In this document: positions 1 through 8,034 of the stretch, piece after piece
How the letters are laid out: the number at the start of each line of letters is the position of its first letter
Numbering within the stretch: position 1 is the first letter of the stretch
From: Bacteroidota bacterium
Lineage (GTDB): Bacteria; Bacteroidota; Bacteroidia; 2-12-FULL-35-15
NCBI GenBank assembly: GCA_005772895.1
Contig: SXIH01000058.1
Coordinates: 1 to 64,000 of the forward strand
Direction: 5' to 3'
Length of the DNA stretch: 64,000 bases
Notes under the pieces: generated by a model
Told to the model about the DNA's origin: nothing
The model's input: the letters and a program-made list of their open reading frames with translations, nothing else
Databases searched by the model: none
Position numbers and translations under genes: made by a program

Positions 1-17
1 AAAAGTATTTAAAAATT

Positions 18-905
18 ATGATTCAATCTACTAATAAAATATTAGTTCCAATAGATTTTTCTGAACAGTCGCTTATTGCTTTAGAACAATCCTTTAATAT
101 TGCCCGTGAATACCATGCAGAAATTACTCTTTTGCATGTAATTGAAGAAATGGGAGTGATATCAAAATTTTTCTCCAAAGAGCAGAATGAAGACATAAAA
201 AAGAATGTTCAGAAAGATTTAGATAAATTAGCTGCCAGTGTTGAAAAGAAAGCCAAAGTTACCGTAAACACGTTAGTTGGAAAAGGTAGTATCTATGAAA
301 AAATTGCAGAAGTTGCTGAATTGATAAATGCTACAATGATTGTAATGGGAACAAATGGAGATGATGGCAAACGCAAACTTTTTATTGGTTCGAATGCTTT
401 GAGAGTTGTTCGTGAATCTGCAGTTCCGGTAATAACCATAAAAGGGAAACATCACAGAAAAGGATGTAAAAATATTGTTTTGCCTCTTGATTTATCTAAA
501 GAAACCCGCGAAAAAGTTACCAAAGCCATCGAATTATCTAAGTTGTTTGGGGGTGCGACAATCAGGGTAGTTTCTGTTTTATTTACTACCGATGAATTTG
601 TTGTAAACCGTTTAACCCGTCAGCTCGGACAAGTAAAAACATTTTTAGAAAAAGAAGATATTGAATGCACTGCTGAAATTATTAAAGGAATTAAAGGAGA
701 AGAAACTTTAGCAGAAAACATTTTAGAGTACGCAACCAAAGTCGAAGGAGATTTGATAATGATAATGACACAACAAGAAGTGGATTTCACAAAATATTTT
801 ATTGGTTCATCAGCACAAGAAATTATTAATCATTCTAAGATTCCGGTTTTGAGTATTCGTCCATTGCCTAAAAAAGACACAACATCTTTCCCTAATCCAT
901 ATTAA
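18..905 (+). CDS. Universal stress protein, tandem two-domain UspA
   Basis: This 295-residue cytoplasmic protein consists of two UspA domains. Domain 1 (about residues 7-145) begins with KILVPIDFSEQS and ends with GTNGDDGKRKLFIGSN. That stretch fits the ATP-binding pattern G-2x-G-9x-G-S, so this half probably binds ATP. Domain 2 (about 150-285) begins KNIVLPLDLSKE and ends YFIGSSAQEIINHSKIPVLSI, where the glycine motif is incomplete. UspA proteins are nucleotide-binding stress and starvation factors without a single fixed reaction. The gene lies 18 bases upstream of a homologous Usp gene in the same direction, so the two are almost certainly co-transcribed. Only 17 bases lie upstream in the window, so the promoter cannot be judged. 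Confidence 0.9.
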   Translation: MIQSTNKILVPIDFSEQSLIALEQSFNIAREYHAEITLLHVIEEMGVISKFFSKEQNEDIKKNVQKDLDKLAASVEKKAKVTVNTLVGKGSIYEKIAEVAELINATMIVMGTNGDDGKRKLFIGSNALRVVRESAVPVITIKGKHHRKGCKNIVLPLDLSKETREKVTKAIELSKLFGGATIRVVSVLFTTDEFVVNRLTRQLGQVKTFLEKEDIECTAEIIKGIKGEETLAENILEYATKVEGDLIMIMTQQEVDFTKYFIGSSAQEIINHSKIPVLSIRPLPKKDTTSFPNPY

Positions 906-923
906 TTTAAAAACAAAATATTT

Positions 924-1805
924 ATGAAAGCTTTTAATATTCAAAAAATTTTAATACCTATTGATTTTTCAGAAACATCTATGCTTGCAATTGAGCATGC
1001 TGGTTTTACTGCGCAACTTTTCAAAGCAGAATTGGTTTTGCTACATGTTATTGAAAAACATTGGGAGCAGTTTAGTGTAGTTGCCCCGGAATTGAGAATT
1101 TCTACACCGACTGAATTAACAGGAGCTATCGAAAAAAAATTATCTGAAGTTGCTGCTGATATTCAGAAAAAATATGGAGTGAAATCATTGCATGTTACAT
1201 CTACCGGAAATATTTTTAGTGAAATACTTTCTGTTTCAAAAGAGCACAATGTTGATTTGGTTGTAATGGGTACTCATGGAACCTCAGGAGTAGTAGAATT
1301 TTTTATTGGAAGTAATACTTATAAAATGGTTACTCAATCAGAGTGTCCTGTAATGTCTGTTCAGGCACATGCAAAAAAATTAGGTTTTACAAATATTTTA
1401 TTGCCAATTGATGATTCGGTTCACTCTCGACAAAAAGTAAATCAGGCAATTGTTTTAGCTAAGCACTTCGCATCTAAAATTCATATTCTTGGTCTAGCTG
1501 ATTCTAATGATGAAAGCGATCGCAAAAAATTTGAAATAAAATTAGATCAAATAGAGGAATATGTTAAGAAATGTGATTTGCCCTTTTCACGTAAAACAGT
1601 AGATGGAAAAAATCAGTCTAAAACAACCTATGATTATGCTAAAGCCGTAAATGCTGATTTAATTGTAATTATGACAGATCAAGATGAAAATCTTACCGGA
1701 AGATTTATGGGAACATTTGCTCAGCAGATCATCAATCATTCAAAAATTCCTGTGTTAACAATACAGCCTAAAGAGGCTAATACGCCTTGGGTTCATCCAT
1801 ACTAA
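924..1805 (+). CDS. Universal stress protein, tandem two-domain UspA
   Basis: This 293-residue protein is a paralogue of the preceding gene, with the same two-domain UspA layout and the same C-terminal pattern (INHSKIPVLTIQP). Domain 1 carries GTHGTSGVVEFFIGSN, a full G-2x-G-9x-G-S nucleotide-binding motif. Domain 2 ends GRFMGTFAQQIINHSKIPVL and has lost the spacing of the motif, as in the sister protein. The two genes are a tandem duplication in one short operon that ends at the hairpin at 1823-1863. The physiological trigger cannot be read from the sequence. Confidence 0.9.
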   Translation: MKAFNIQKILIPIDFSETSMLAIEHAGFTAQLFKAELVLLHVIEKHWEQFSVVAPELRISTPTELTGAIEKKLSEVAADIQKKYGVKSLHVTSTGNIFSEILSVSKEHNVDLVVMGTHGTSGVVEFFIGSNTYKMVTQSECPVMSVQAHAKKLGFTNILLPIDDSVHSRQKVNQAIVLAKHFASKIHILGLADSNDESDRKKFEIKLDQIEEYVKKCDLPFSRKTVDGKNQSKTTYDYAKAVNADLIVIMTDQDENLTGRFMGTFAQQIINHSKIPVLTIQPKEANTPWVHPY

Positions 1806-1822
1806 TAAGTATAAATTGATGT

Positions 1823-1863
1823 AAAAAAAGTCCCTTCCTACAATTCGGAAGGGACTTTTTTTT
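1823..1863 (+). terminator. Rho-independent terminator, possibly bidirectional
   Basis: GTCCCTTCC (1830-1838) pairs perfectly with GGAAGGGAC (1847-1855) around an 8-base loop. An A-tract lies on the left and a T-tract on the right, so the hairpin can end the usp operon on the plus strand. In mirror image it can also stop transcription arriving from the minus-strand gene at 1941. Confidence 0.9.
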
Positions 1864-1877
1864 ATGTGATTTTTTTG

Positions 1878-1936
1878 TCGCCCTGAGCGCGACCAAAGGT
1901 CGGTCATCCCGAGCGAAGTCGAGGGACGAAGGGCGA
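1878..1936. repeat. GC-rich palindromic intergenic element (REP/MITE-like)
   Basis: A 59-base GC-rich island stands out from the AT-rich surroundings. Its ends are inverted (TCGCCCT 1878-1884, AGGGCGA 1930-1936). Inside are a perfect hairpin CGACC-aaa-GGTCG (1890-1902) and an imperfect hairpin spanning 1903-1927 that contains CCCGAGCGAAGTCGAGGG. The whole can fold as a three-way junction. Motifs of the CCCGAGCGAAGTCGAGGG kind are common interspersed elements in Bacteroidota intergenic regions. Its mobility or function is unknown. Confidence 0.6.
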
Positions 1937-1940
1937 GAAA

Positions 1941-4900
1941 TTAGTTTTTAATAAAACGGGTTGTAATTTCTTTTCCTTCGGTGGTTAATCCTTTAACTAC
2001 ATAAATTCCATTTGAAATTGGATTAAACTGGAATTTTGTTTCATTGGAGCTGTTTTCATAAACTAATTCCCCAAGCATATTGTAAATTTTAAGAGATTCA
2101 AAATTATCAGTAATATCAATTGTAACAATATCTTTACTTGGATTTGGATATACTAATACAGTAGCTGAATTTGTATTCTGAATTGAAACAATGCTAGAGT
2201 AGAAATATTCACCATTAAAATCGGTTTGTTTTAAGCGATAATAATTAGTTCCATCAAAAGGGTTTGAATCTAAAAATTTATAATTATTAGTTGAAGATGA
2301 GTTTCCATTACCATCAATAGTAGTTATTCTAATAAATTCAATTCCATCAGAACTTCTTTCTAAATCAAAGTAATCGTTGTTAGTTTCGGTTGCAGTTGAC
2401 CAATCCAATTGATTTCCATTCATTAGAGGAGTGCCTGTAAAAGAAAGTAATTCAACAGGAAGAGGATTAACTCCTAATGCACTGGAAAAAGTAAAATTCA
2501 TAAGTAAACCAGTTGTAAAATCAGGAATTATGCCCGTAAACAAGGTTCCCGAAGCTGTTGTACCTGTTAATGCTCCAGCTCCTTTATCATTCCATTGTCC
2601 TGAATAATACTCAGCAACACGTAAATCTGAGGTTGAAGAAATAGCACTTCCAATACTAGTACCAACTGCACCATCAGCCCAATATAATTTTACATGAGGT
2701 GTACTTGTACCTGCATTTCTAGTTAAATCCCAATATTCTTTATGGCTAACATGGTCTATTCCCGCACCGTTAACTAAGCCTACAACTTGAAAATTATGAG
2801 GATCATTTTCTTTATGGTACTCTGCAGTAAATTCATCAGTAACGGATGTTGGAGCTGCAATTTCTATTCTAGCCCATTTTGCTGCTAAAGTAGGAACAGT
2901 ATTGGTGTAAACATCGCCAACAGGAAAAATAAAAATATCATCACCTATTTTTTTCATTGGACCATCAACAAAAGCAGAAATTGATCCTGAAGAAGAAGAT
3001 ATTCCATCATCATTAATAGTAAATAATGTTGCTAATGAAGTGATAAATCTTCCAGCGGTTAATGTGAATGTACCTGAAGTAGACGTAGCTTGAGTAAGTG
3101 TAACTCCAAGTGTTGTAACTGCAGAAGTATTATTTATTGTTAATATAGATAAAGATGTAAGTGCTGTTGGTAATCCATTTCCAGTAACTTGAGCAGCAGT
3201 CCCATTGTATGTATAACTTGCGCTTGAATTATAAGTTCTTCCTCCTGTAACTCTTATACATCCTGTTGCACCTGAAGCTAAAGTTGTAATTCCTTGGGCG
3301 TGTCTTGTAATAAGTTTGCCCTCTGAATTCAAATTAAAAACACCACCACCAGTTGATGCATCTACAATAGCATATCCAATCAAATCTAAAGTAGCATCTG
3401 CATTTACATTCATTATTCCAGATACATTCAGCACTCCTGTTGCAACTACTTGTAATTCGTTACCAGTAATATTGGTAGGATTGTCATTTACATTAAAGGT
3501 TGTTCCTGAGTTAACTATGAAAGTTGTAGCAGCAGGTATTCTTGTAATTGCAGCAGCTACACCCCCCTGATTAATATTAAAAGTTATTCCTGTACCGCTA
3601 AATCCAGAATTACTTTGAATAGTTTGTAGTGCAGTTAAACCATCAATGTTAATTGTACCAGTTGCAGAAGCACTTGTAGCAGTTCTAGCAAATGACGCTG
3701 CAGAAGTTGTATGAACAAAATTACCTCCAATATTTATCGTACCTTTACCTGTATTAGCTGCAGCAGTTGTAGAGGATGTAATGTTGAAAGTTCCACCAGT
3801 AAAAGAGCAATTTCCTCCAACATCTAAAAGCCCATCTCCGGTTCCTGTACCAGAAGTTGAACAAAGATTGAAAGTTCCTGCAGTCATGCTAAACGCTCCT
3901 GTGACATTTAATGTTCCGCTTCCACCACCTCCAGTTGTTGTGCTATTAGTTAAATTTACCAAAGCAGTTCCTGAAAAAGTACATGTTGTTGATACAGATA
4001 TTGTTCCATTTGATCCAGTTGTTCCTAGCGTTGCTGTACTAGAATTAACAGTAAGAGTTCCCCCAGAAACAGCTAAAGCTCCTGTTACATTAATAAATCC
4101 TGTTCCACCGCCACCAGTAATATTACCAGGAGTTAGATTTAGAATGCCGCTTGTTATTGTTAATCCACCATTTGCTTGAATTGTAGAGTTGCACCCGGTA
4201 ACACCAGTAGTTGTGGCACTGGATCCAGTTATAGTCCCTCCTGATAATGTGATTAATCCAGTAGATGTTAAAGTTCCACTTCCACCACCAAGAGTTCTAG
4301 TACTTGAACATAGATTTAATGTTCCTCCTGAAATAGTCAAAGTGCTAGAAGTATTTAAAGAGCCAGTTCCACCAAGACCGGAACCTGTACTTGTTGACAA
4401 ATTAATAGTACCTCCGGAAACAGTCATAGCTCCTGTAGATGTAAAAGTTCCATTTCCTTGAGAGCTGGTTGTACTAGGGCTATTACTTAATGTCAAAGTT
4501 CCATTTGTTATGTTCGTTGTTGTTCCAATTGTCATTGAAGCAGAACCATTTGTAGACACAGAAGTTCCGGAATTTTCTGATAGAATAAAAGTTCCACCTG
4601 ATTGAGAATAAGACCCTGTTACAGTAACGAAAAGATTAGAGTTTGCAACTCCAACAGCTCCATTTGTTAAAACCATTGAGCCACCTGTTATGGAAAAGTT
4701 ACCACCAATTGCTGTTCCTCCCGCATTAGTTCCTTTTAGAACTAATCTTCCTGCCCCCGTACTTTTTAAAGTAAAATTTCCACCTACTTGGGTACCAATA
4801 AATGCTCCAGCTAAGTTAATATCGCCAGCTGCTTGTCCAGTATTGTCCCAAATAAAATGTCCAAAACTTTGGCCAATTCCACTTGGGCCAGCACCAGGTC

Positions 4901-5528
4901 CTAAGCATGCTAATACTTCACACGTTGAGCTTGCATTCCAAGTAGCGGCAGGAATTGTTCCAACTGATGATAAAAAATTATGTTCGTATTCGCTGCCTGC
5001 CAAAAATCTGAAATTTGCAGAAGAAGTTGATGTAATAGTTCCAGAATTTGTGATTATTCCATTATTGTTAACTATTGCTGTTCCTACAGTTTGAGATAAA
5101 GTACCATTATTAATTATATTAGCACTCGCATTAATAGTTAAAGTAGCTGAGCCAGTCAAGCAATTTAAGGCACCCCCTGCATCAATTTGAACATCAGTTC
5201 CAGCACCATTGTTAATTGTTAAAACTCTAGTTGTAAGAATGGAAAGAATTCCAGTGTTATTAATAACTAGCTGATCTACTGTTGTGTTTGCGCCTAATGT
5301 TATCGTATGTCCAGCTCGTATAGTAATTACACCATCTGCACTAGTTGGAGCAGCTACTGCAGCAACAAAAGTTGTCCCATTGTGTCTTTCCCACACAGTG
5401 GCAAAAGCGGACCAAACACCAGAAGCTTTAGTTCTATAATCACCAGCAACTTGACCAAAAGCATTGAAAATAAACAATACAAAAAAGCAAATTCCGAGTA
5501 GAAACTTTTTTGATTTTGATAGACTCAT
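1941..5528 (-). CDS. T9SS-secreted repetitive surface protein, type A sorting domain
   Basis: This 1195-residue secreted protein has a signal peptide (FLLGICFFVLFIFNAFGQ, cleavage about residue 26). A long Gly/Thr/Ser/Asn-rich beta-strand region follows. Residues about 353-600 hold at least eight degenerate 29-31 residue repeats of the type G-S-G-T-L-x3-G-x-L-T-V-S-G-G-T-L-x-L, suggesting a beta-solenoid. A second globular region (about 880-1080) precedes the C-terminal T9SS type A domain, which starts at VLVYPNPSKDIVTIDI and ends ITTRFIKN. T9SS type A domains direct export through the outer membrane and attachment to the surface. The most likely role is an adhesin or surface-layer component; no enzymatic motif was recognised. 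A -7 promoter element lies 35 bases upstream of the start. Confidence 0.85.
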   Translation of the reverse strand: MSLSKSKKFLLGICFFVLFIFNAFGQVAGDYRTKASGVWSAFATVWERHNGTTFVAAVAAPTSADGVITIRAGHTITLGANTTVDQLVINNTGILSILTTRVLTINNGAGTDVQIDAGGALNCLTGSATLTINASANIINNGTLSQTVGTAIVNNNGIITNSGTITSTSSANFRFLAGSEYEHNFLSSVGTIPAATWNASSTCEVLACLGPGAGPSGIGQSFGHFIWDNTGQAAGDINLAGAFIGTQVGGNFTLKSTGAGRLVLKGTNAGGTAIGGNFSITGGSMVLTNGAVGVANSNLFVTVTGSYSQSGGTFILSENSGTSVSTNGSASMTIGTTTNITNGTLTLSNSPSTTSSQGNGTFTSTGAMTVSGGTINLSTSTGSGLGGTGSLNTSSTLTISGGTLNLCSSTRTLGGGSGTLTSTGLITLSGGTITGSSATTTGVTGCNSTIQANGGLTITSGILNLTPGNITGGGGTGFINVTGALAVSGGTLTVNSSTATLGTTGSNGTISVSTTCTFSGTALVNLTNSTTTGGGGSGTLNVTGAFSMTAGTFNLCSTSGTGTGDGLLDVGGNCSFTGGTFNITSSTTAAANTGKGTINIGGNFVHTTSAASFARTATSASATGTINIDGLTALQTIQSNSGFSGTGITFNINQGGVAAAITRIPAATTFIVNSGTTFNVNDNPTNITGNELQVVATGVLNVSGIMNVNADATLDLIGYAIVDASTGGGVFNLNSEGKLITRHAQGITTLASGATGCIRVTGGRTYNSSASYTYNGTAAQVTGNGLPTALTSLSILTINNTSAVTTLGVTLTQATSTSGTFTLTAGRFITSLATLFTINDDGISSSSGSISAFVDGPMKKIGDDIFIFPVGDVYTNTVPTLAAKWARIEIAAPTSVTDEFTAEYHKENDPHNFQVVGLVNGAGIDHVSHKEYWDLTRNAGTSTPHVKLYWADGAVGTSIGSAISSTSDLRVAEYYSGQWNDKGAGALTGTTASGTLFTGIIPDFTTGLLMNFTFSSALGVNPLPVELLSFTGTPLMNGNQLDWSTATETNNDYFDLERSSDGIEFIRITTIDGNGNSSSTNNYKFLDSNPFDGTNYYRLKQTDFNGEYFYSSIVSIQNTNSATVLVYPNPSKDIVTIDITDNFESLKIYNMLGELVYENSSNETKFQFNPISNGIYVVKGLTTEGKEITTRFIKN
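3725..4470 (-). repeat. Degenerate tandem repeats inside the T9SS surface protein gene
   Basis: The DNA encodes about eight 29-31 residue beta-strand repeats (consensus core SGGTLNL) of the gene at 1941-5528. Copies have diverged at the nucleotide level, so this is a protein-level repeat rather than a perfect DNA repeat. The opposite strand contains proline-rich open frames that are only its shadow. Confidence 0.7.
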
Positions 5529-5562
5529 TTTTAACTTATTTTGTCTTAAAAATTGATAGCGA

Positions 5563-5570
5563 CAAAAATA
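5563..5570 (-). promoter_or_regulatory. Putative -7 element TATTTTTG for the surface protein gene
   Basis: The minus strand reads TATTTTTG, a perfect match to the Bacteroidota -7 consensus TAnnTTTG, 35 bases upstream of the ATG at 5528. No clear TTG -33 element is present at the expected distance. Confidence 0.45.
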
Positions 5571-5643
5571 AGCTATTTATCGATTAAAAAAGCATTTTTT
5601 TTGAAAAAATACAGGAAAATACCGACTTAAACATATCTGATTT

Positions 5644-6384
5644 TTACTGAGTTATGCTACCAAAAACACGTTTTAGTATGTCAGTTACTCTGGCAACAGG
5701 ATCTTTACGGATTTTAAGCTCTTCTTCGCTTATTAATTTGAATAAGCCTTCCATTGCTTTATCAGTTACATAAGCCGTCAAATCAGGATTTTGTTTCTCT
5801 ACAAATGGTACTTTATTGTAATTATTGATAATCGGACTCCAATATTTGGTTAATTCAACCTTGTTGATGGCATTTTGAACAACGGGAGTAAATTTTTGTC
5901 TCAATTCAACAGTAGTTTTATCCCTTAGATATTGAGTTGCAGCATTATCCCCACCTTTTAAAATAGCAAAACCATCACCAATGCTCATACCTTTTATTGC
6001 ATTTACAAAAACTGGAGCAGCATCTTTTGCTGCTTCTTCAGCCGAACGATTCAAAGTTTCTACAAATTTGTCAAGTTGAGCTTCCATTTTCAGTTTAATA
6101 GCCCAATCCTTAACCTTTTGAGCTTCAGGTGGAAAAGGAATGAATAATTTAGGGTTTTTATAAAATCCATCAACTTTTGAGGCAAATGAACTGGAGTTAT
6201 TAGTCCCAACTGTTAATGCATCTCTTAATCCGCTTATTACCTCATCATTTGTTAATGGGTTTGAAGCTGGTTTGGTTCCTGTGTTTACAGCATCTTTAGC
6301 AAGATTTGCTGTTTCTTGCAATTGTTGTGTTGTACAAGCAACAAGAGCTAATATTACAAGAGTAGGGAAGAAGAATTTTTTCAT
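5644..6384 (-). CDS. DUF4197 family lipoprotein
   Basis: This 246-residue predicted lipoprotein has a short signal with lipobox L14-V15-A16-C17. The rest matches the DUF4197 family in layout: a helical body with LTNDEVISGLRDALTVGTNN near the start, LTKYWSPIINNYN in the middle, and the conserved C-terminus DLTAYVTDKAMEGLFKLISEEELKIRKDPVARVTDILKRVFG (given here in family terms; positions about 200-243). DUF4197 proteins are widespread in Proteobacteria and Bacteroidota and have no established function. The protein is expected to sit on a membrane facing the periplasm. It is followed on the same strand by the T9SS protein gene at 1941-5528, 115 bases away, with its own promoter between them. Confidence 0.85.
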   Translation of the reverse strand: MKKFFFPTLVILALVACTTQQLQETANLAKDAVNTGTKPASNPLTNDEVISGLRDALTVGTNNSSSFASKVDGFYKNPKLFIPFPPEAQKVKDWAIKLKMEAQLDKFVETLNRSAEEAAKDAAPVFVNAIKGMSIGDGFAILKGGDNAATQYLRDKTTVELRQKFTPVVQNAINKVELTKYWSPIINNYNKVPFVEKQNPDLTAYVTDKAMEGLFKLISEEELKIRKDPVARVTDILKRVFGSITQ

Positions 6385-6443
6385 TGTTTTTATTTTTAAT
6401 TTATCAATGTAATTTTTTTGTTTGCTAAATTGTAAGAGTGGAC

Positions 6444-7055
6444 TTATTTAATTTCAAATGCTAATAAGTTTTCGTTTTCAATATATGCTTCTAGTTTATC
6501 GCCAATTTTGACCGGACCAACTCCTTTGGGTGTTCCTGTATAAATTAAATCTCCGGTTTTTAATGTAAAAAAATTAGATACATATGAAATTACCTCATCA
6601 AACGTAAAAAGTAAATCCTTTGTGCTTCCTTCTTGAACTATATTTCCGTTTACTGATAAACTAAAATTAATATTATTTATATCCTCAATTTTTTTCTTAT
6701 CAATAAATCTCCCAATAGGTGCAGAGCCATCAAAGGCTTTTGCTTTCTCCCAAGGCAATCCTTTTTCTTTGCATTTTGCTTGTAAATCTCTTGCTGTAAA
6801 GTCAATTCCTATGCCAATCTCATCGTAATATTTTTTGGCAAATTTTTTATCTATATTTTTTCCCGGTTTATTTATTTTAATGACCAACTCTACTTCATGA
6901 TGAATGTCTTTTGAAAAATCAGGATAATAAAAAGGTTGATTGTCTTTAATAATTGCTGTATCAGGTTTAAGAAAAAATACAGGCTCTGTTGGAACAGGAG
7001 CATTCATTTCCTTAGCATGTTCTGAATAATTACGACCAATACAAATGATTTTCAT
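6444..7055 (-). CDS. Fumarylacetoacetate hydrolase family protein
   Basis: This 203-residue cytoplasmic enzyme has the compact single-domain FAH fold of the YcgM/FAHD1 branch. Visible signatures are IICIGRNYSEHAKEMN at the N-terminus and HHEVELVIKI (metal-binding Glu pair). GIDFTARDLQ supplies the metal Asp, and KAFDGSAPIG and YTGTPKGVGPV complete the active site. Members cleave C-C bonds of acylpyruvates or decarboxylate oxaloacetate with Mg2+ or Mn2+. The substrate cannot be told from the sequence, and no aromatic-degradation genes are nearby, so a housekeeping acylpyruvase or oxaloacetate decarboxylase role is more likely than tyrosine catabolism. Confidence 0.88.
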   Translation of the reverse strand: MKIICIGRNYSEHAKEMNAPVPTEPVFFLKPDTAIIKDNQPFYYPDFSKDIHHEVELVIKINKPGKNIDKKFAKKYYDEIGIGIDFTARDLQAKCKEKGLPWEKAKAFDGSAPIGRFIDKKKIEDINNINFSLSVNGNIVQEGSTKDLLFTFDEVISYVSNFFTLKTGDLIYTGTPKGVGPVKIGDKLEAYIENENLLAFEIK

Positions 7056-7184
7056 TTCTCAAATTAGTGATTTAGTGAATTGTGATTTGAAGAATTGTTT
7101 TATAATTGAGGATATTAAATTATTATATTTTAAAATTATTTATTCTCAACTCTCTAATTCAATAATTCTCCATTTCTCTATTTT

Positions 7185-7997
7185 TTATCTGTTAAATGCC
7201 ATTCTTAATTTTATTTCCGTTAACACTTTCTTTGTATAAAGTGGAAAATCTCCATTCAACATCCATGAGTAATAAGAGGGCTCCTCACGAAAAACTTGCT
7301 CAACTGCTTTACCCATATGTTTTCCAAAGTTGAATACTTCAATCCCCTTTTCATTAAAAATTATTCTTCCTGCTAAATCTGCATTTTTATTGATGTTTGT
7401 GAAATCATGCAAAGCTTTGATATCATTTTTAACGGGTATAGATTTTACTCCTTTTCTGTCTTCATATTCAACACCATCGTATTTTTCTAATTGAGCTAAA
7501 AAAACTTCAAACGTTGCTTCAATGTCTGCCTGAGCACTATGTGCATTTATTATTTCTTTACCACAATAAAATTTGTAAGCAGCTTTCAATGTTCGCTGTT
7601 CCATTTGATGAAAAATATTTTGCACATCAACAAATCGTCTTCCTTTAAGATCAAAATCAATTTCAGCACGTAAAAATTCTTCCACCAAAATTGGAATGTC
7701 AAATTTATTTGAATTGTATCCAGCTAAATCCGAATCTTTTAAAAAGTCGGCTAAACTTTTTGCGATCCCTTTAAAGGTTGGTTCATTTGCAACATCTTTA
7801 TCATAAATCCCATGAATTTCGGAGGAGGTAAGTGGAATAGGAATGGTTGGATTAATTCTTTTTGTTTTTATTTCCTTTGTTCCGTCAGGAGAAATTTTTA
7901 GTATAGCAATTTCCACAATTCTATCTGATGCAACATTTACTCCGGTTGTTTCCAGGTCAAAAAAGGCAATAGGTCGAGTTAAATTAAGTTGTATCAT
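7185..7997 (-). CDS. DnaQ-type 3'-5' exonuclease with C-terminal DUF3820-like segment
   Basis: This 270-residue protein belongs to the DEDDh exonuclease superfamily. Exo I is FFDLETTG (D14, E16), Exo II is AGYNSNKFDIPIL, and Exo III is HSAQADIEAT (H-x4-D), so the DEDDh catalytic set appears complete. The family removes nucleotides from DNA or RNA 3' ends, either as the proofreading epsilon subunit or as a stand-alone nuclease. The C-terminal segment FGKHMGKAVEQVFREEPSYYSWML resembles the FGKY/KG-type motif of DUF3820-like tails seen on stand-alone exonucleases. That argues for a repair or RNA-turnover nuclease rather than the replicative epsilon subunit. It lies 129 bases upstream of the FAH gene on the same strand. 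Confidence 0.87.
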   Translation of the reverse strand: MIQLNLTRPIAFFDLETTGVNVASDRIVEIAILKISPDGTKEIKTKRINPTIPIPLTSSEIHGIYDKDVANEPTFKGIAKSLADFLKDSDLAGYNSNKFDIPILVEEFLRAEIDFDLKGRRFVDVQNIFHQMEQRTLKAAYKFYCGKEIINAHSAQADIEATFEVFLAQLEKYDGVEYEDRKGVKSIPVKNDIKALHDFTNINKNADLAGRIIFNEKGIEVFNFGKHMGKAVEQVFREEPSYYSWMLNGDFPLYTKKVLTEIKLRMAFNR

Positions 7998-8034
7998 TTA
8001 TGTTGGTGGGAAATAAATTAAGAATTTTAAGTTG

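Noticed and set aside
3725-4470. CRISPR-like array in the repeated region
   Set aside because: Repeats are degenerate, in frame and have no unique spacers; they code for protein.
3316-5501. Plus-strand Pro/Val-rich open frames opposite the large surface protein (for example 3781-4179 and 4690-5094)
   Set aside because: They are mirror images of Gly/Thr/Asn-rich repeats on the coding strand, have no start signals and match no family.
7045-7239. 64-residue plus-strand frame between the FAH and exonuclease genes
   Set aside because: It overlaps both flanking genes' ends, has no recognisable features and lies in AT-rich spacer.
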